Below, piece by piece: positions 61,536 to 64,000 of a DNA stretch of 64,000 nucleotides. Location: assembly GCA_965657545.1 (NCBI GenBank), contig CBFHOG010000007.1, positions 26,221-90,220 of the forward strand. The letters run 5' to 3'. Numbering within the stretch: position 1 is the first letter of the stretch; every line of letters begins with the position of its first letter. The translations under genes and the position numbers were made by a program. The notes under the pieces were generated by a model. It was given only the letters and a program-made list of their open reading frames with translations. It was not told the origin of the DNA and ran no database searches. Origin of the DNA: UBA7446 sp965657545 (GTDB lineage: Bacteria; Bacteroidota; Bacteroidia; Flavobacteriales; Flavobacteriaceae).

Positions 61536-62317
61536 GTATTTTAGCACAAATTGTTGCAGATCAACGAAAAGAAATTGCACTTAAAAAAACGGTGGTTTCT
61601 GAAAAACAGCTATATGCTATGCCACTTTACAAAAGGCGAACAATTTCATTTTCTAACGCAATAAAAAACACGCCATTAGGCATCGTGGCGGAACACAAAA
61701 GACGATCGCCGTCTAAGCCAGAAATCAAATTGCAATCTAGAGCTGCAGCAGTGGCAAAAGGCTATGAAAAAGCAGGCATTGCTGCCATGTCGGTGCTAAC
61801 AAATGGTCAATACTTTGGGGGTTCTTTAGAAGACTTGCTTCTCGCAAGAAGCGCATGCAATCTTCCCCTATTGCGGAAAGAATTTATTGTAGATGCATAT
61901 CAAATTCATGAGGCAAAAGCCTATGGCGCTGATGCTATTTTGCTCATTGCAGCTTGTCTAACCGCAGATGAAACAAATCTTTTGGCCAAAACCGCAAAAA
62001 GCATTGGCATGGACGTACTCCTAGAAGTCCATAATAAAACTGAACTCAATGAATCGCCTTTAACATTTATTGACGTGGTTGGGGTTAATAACCGTAATCT
62101 TAACGATTTTTCTGTATCACTAGAAACAAGTTTGTCGTTGGCGGAATACATTCCATCCGATAAAGTTAAAATTTCCGAAAGTGGAATTTCCTCTCACAGC
62201 GCTATTGCTACACTGCAACAAGTAGGATTTGATGGCTTTTTGATGGGCGAACATTTTATGTTGCACGAAACTCCTGGAGAAGCTGCACAAGAATTCATAA
62301 AAACGTTTAAGCCATGA
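61532..62317 (+). CDS. trpC: Indole-3-glycerol-phosphate synthase
   Basis: 261 residues of the TIM-barrel enzyme: GIVAEHKRRSPSKPEI, SVLTNGQYFGGSLEDLLLAR, LPLLRKEFIVDAYQIHEAK, GVNNRNLNDFSVSLETS, KISESGISSHSAI and GFLMGEHFM. It is a separate protein, not fused to TrpF. The stop overlaps trpF by 4 bp. Confidence 0.97.
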   Translation: MSILAQIVADQRKEIALKKTVVSEKQLYAMPLYKRRTISFSNAIKNTPLGIVAEHKRRSPSKPEIKLQSRAAAVAKGYEKAGIAAMSVLTNGQYFGGSLEDLLLARSACNLPLLRKEFIVDAYQIHEAKAYGADAILLIAACLTADETNLLAKTAKSIGMDVLLEVHNKTELNESPLTFIDVVGVNNRNLNDFSVSLETSLSLAEYIPSDKVKISESGISSHSAIATLQQVGFDGFLMGEHFMLHETPGEAAQEFIKTFKP

Positions 62318-62922
62318 AATTAAAAGTATGTGGCATGCGCGAACCCAAAAATGTTGCTGAAGTAGCAACATTACAACCCGATTATATGGGGTTCATATTG
62401 TGGGATGGCTCTAAGCGTTATTGCGAAACGCTGCCAGAAGTTCCTGCCTCCATTACCAAAGTGGGGGTTTTTGTAGATGCGCCTTTGAATGAAATTGAAC
62501 ATGCTATCAAAACATTCAAACTCGGTGCAGTGCAACTACACGGAAATGAATCGCCACAAAAATGTCGTGAACTGCAAGGTAAAACACAAGTAATAAAAGC
62601 ATTTGGTATTGGAGAAGGTTTTGATTTTACCACACTCTTAGACTATCTGCCCTACTGCGATTTTTTCTTGTTTGACACCAAAGGGCCTATGCCTGGCGGT
62701 AACGGAATTACTTTTGACTGGTCTATTTTAAAAAATTATGCCTTTGATTTACCCTTTTTTATAAGTGGTGGTATTGGGTTAGAAGAAATTGATAAGATTA
62801 ACGAACTTCGCAATGCAGATTTACCTGTCTATGCTATTGATGTAAACAGTAAATTTGAAACTGCTCCAGCGTTTAAAAATGTGGAGCAACTTAAAAATTT
62901 TAAAGAAAAATTAGCGCTATGA
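62314..62922 (+). CDS. trpF: Phosphoribosylanthranilate isomerase
   Basis: 202 residues: KLKVCGMREPKNVAEVA with the catalytic Cys ~6, YMGFILWDGSKRY, VGVFVDAPLNEI, VQLHGNESPQKCREL, FLFDTKGPMPGGNGITFDW and the closing AIDVNSKFETAPAFKN (usual D-N-S-x-x-E). The stop overlaps trpB by 4 bp. Confidence 0.95.
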   Translation: MKLKVCGMREPKNVAEVATLQPDYMGFILWDGSKRYCETLPEVPASITKVGVFVDAPLNEIEHAIKTFKLGAVQLHGNESPQKCRELQGKTQVIKAFGIGEGFDFTTLLDYLPYCDFFLFDTKGPMPGGNGITFDWSILKNYAFDLPFFISGGIGLEEIDKINELRNADLPVYAIDVNSKFETAPAFKNVEQLKNFKEKLAL

Positions 62923-64000
62923 ACACATATAATGTAAACGAAAAAGGCTACTACGGCGATTTTGGTGGAGCTTATATTCCAGAAATGCTTTATCCAAATG
63001 TGGAAGAGCTAAGACAAAGTTATTTGGAGATTACAGCACAACCAGACTTCAAAGCCGAGTTTGATCAATTGCTGAAAGACTATGTTGGAAGACCAACTCC
63101 ACTATATTTTGCGTCGCGCTTATCTGAAAAATACAACACCAAAATTTACCTAAAACGGGAAGATTTATGTCACACCGGTGCGCACAAAATCAACAACACC
63201 ATTGGGCAAATTCTATTGGCAAAACGTTTGGGTAAAAATCGCATCATTGCAGAAACAGGTGCTGGACAACACGGCGTAGCTACAGCTACCGTTTGTGCGC
63301 TTATGGGCATCGAATGTATCGTGTATATGGGTGAATTGGATATAAAACGACAAGCGCCAAACGTAGCCCGCATGAAAATGTTAGGTGCAGAAGTTAGACC
63401 AGCACAATCAGGTAGTAAAACACTAAAAGACGCAACCAATGAAGCCATTAGGGATTGGATCAACAACCCTGTTGATACGCATTACATTATTGGCTCTGTG
63501 GTTGGACCGCATCCTTACCCCGACATGGTAGCGCGTTTTCAAGCAGTGATCAGTGAGGAATGCAAAACACAATTACAAGAAGTTGAAGGTCGTGATTACC
63601 CCGACCACGTTATCGCTTGTGTGGGCGGTGGAAGCAATGCCGCTGGTATTTATTATCATTATTTAGATGATCCACGTGTGAATATTATTGCGGTAGAGGC
63701 CGCAGGAAAAGGGATTGATTCGGGGGAAAGTGCTGCAACCTCCGCCTTAGGAAAAGAAGGCATTATCCATGGAAGCAAGACCTTATTGATGCAAACGCCC
63801 GATGGACAAATCACCGAGCCATACTCCATTTCGGCAGGCTTAGACTATCCTGGGGTTGGACCTATGCATGCACACTTGTATCGCAGTCAACGCGCTGAAT
63901 TTGTTTCTATTCCAGATCAAGAAGCTATGGATTGGGGACTTTCACTTTCACAAATGGAGGGCATTATTCCAGCCATTGAAACGGCACATGCTTTTGCACT
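62919..64000 (+). CDS. trpB: Tryptophan synthase beta chain (cut by window edge)
   Basis: 360 codons are visible, open at the right edge; about 30-35 residues are missing from a normal TrpB. Features: YGDFGGAYIPEMLYPNVEEL, YLKREDLCHTGAHKINNTIG with the PLP lysine ~90, ETGAGQHGVATATVCALMG, YMGELDIKRQAPNVARMK, CVGGGSNAAGIYYH (phosphate loop) and SAGLDYPGVGPMHAHL. It makes tryptophan from indole and serine with TrpA, whose gene probably follows. It is the TrpB1 type found in complete trp operons. Confidence 0.97.
   Translation, partial: MNTYNVNEKGYYGDFGGAYIPEMLYPNVEELRQSYLEITAQPDFKAEFDQLLKDYVGRPTPLYFASRLSEKYNTKIYLKREDLCHTGAHKINNTIGQILLAKRLGKNRIIAETGAGQHGVATATVCALMGIECIVYMGELDIKRQAPNVARMKMLGAEVRPAQSGSKTLKDATNEAIRDWINNPVDTHYIIGSVVGPHPYPDMVARFQAVISEECKTQLQEVEGRDYPDHVIACVGGGSNAAGIYYHYLDDPRVNIIAVEAAGKGIDSGESAATSALGKEGIIHGSKTLLMQTPDGQITEPYSISAGLDYPGVGPMHAHLYRSQRAEFVSIPDQEAMDWGLSLSQMEGIIPAIETAHAFA

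Noticed and set aside
1..64000. CRISPR arrays, insertion sequences, rRNA operons, phage genes
   Set aside because: Scanned for regular repeats, transposase or phage motifs and rRNA-like sequence; none was found.

Overview
The window reads as chromosome from a member of the Flavobacteriaceae (Bacteroidota). The gliding and type IX secretion genes porU and gldJ lie side by side. There is a bacillithiol gene (bshC), a bS21-type rpsU with a strong Shine-Dalgarno sequence, and a DUF4295 gene behind rpmB-rpmG. Promoters follow the Bacteroidota pattern TTG-N19..21-TAnnTTTG. The window is almost entirely housekeeping DNA. I see no prophage, insertion sequence, CRISPR array or rRNA operon.

Layout. 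1-4410: porU (cut by the window edge), divergent gldJ-murF. 4416-8287: secreted esterase-like hydrolase, tRNA-Val, flavin reductase, O-methyltransferase, tatA, mnmA. 8351-15088 (minus): guaA, LysM/periplasmic-binding-like protein, pyrG, yidC, then mnmA. 15149-21337 (minus): rpmB-rpmG-DUF4295, terminator, ftsY-amidase-rimO, and bshC. 21405-25355 (minus): E2 acyltransferase, exonuclease, FAH-family enzyme, cinA. 25397-29652: recR-GT2, a Na+/solute symporter and fabH. 29952-35704: htpG, K+ channel-like protein, AlkB-like dioxygenase, idi-queD-small protein, prfC. 35743-48646 (minus): the transcription/translation block tuf, tRNA-Trp, secE, nusG, rplK-A-J-L, rpoB, rpoC, DUF3467. 48973-50195: an inverted GT-D-like gene and four tRNAs. 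50259-51727 (minus): rpsU-xerC-hpf. 51795-57339 (minus): rhodanese, DUF2851, PspC, AGCS symporter, HhH protein, acyl-CoA dehydrogenase. 57399-58392: marR-yceI. 58397-64000: trpEGDCF and most of trpB.

The most interesting signals are regulatory. (1) The trp operon has a textbook ribosome-mediated attenuator: a perfect promoter, a 14-residue leader peptide with tandem Trp codons, mutually exclusive hairpins, and a 12-bp terminator just before trpE. (2) fabH is preceded by a perfect promoter, a structured leader and an intrinsic terminator 46 nt before its start codon, so it is either attenuated or follows a ~134-nt small RNA. (3) rpsU carries a 9-nt perfect anti-SD complement, which fits the known bS21 autoregulation of Flavobacteriia. 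(4) Seven start codons sit only 3-5 nt behind a -7 box, which predicts leaderless or nearly leaderless mRNAs. (5) The ancient tRNA(Thr-Tyr-Gly-Thr)-tuf linkage is interrupted by an inverted glycosyltransferase-like gene, and a 21-nt duplicate of the tRNA-Gly 5' end joined to hairpins lies inside the tRNA cluster.

All assignments come from reading motifs by eye. No database search or folding program was run, residue positions are approximate, and several start codons were revised (guaA, recR, fabH, prfC, AGCS, marR, yceI, LysM protein).
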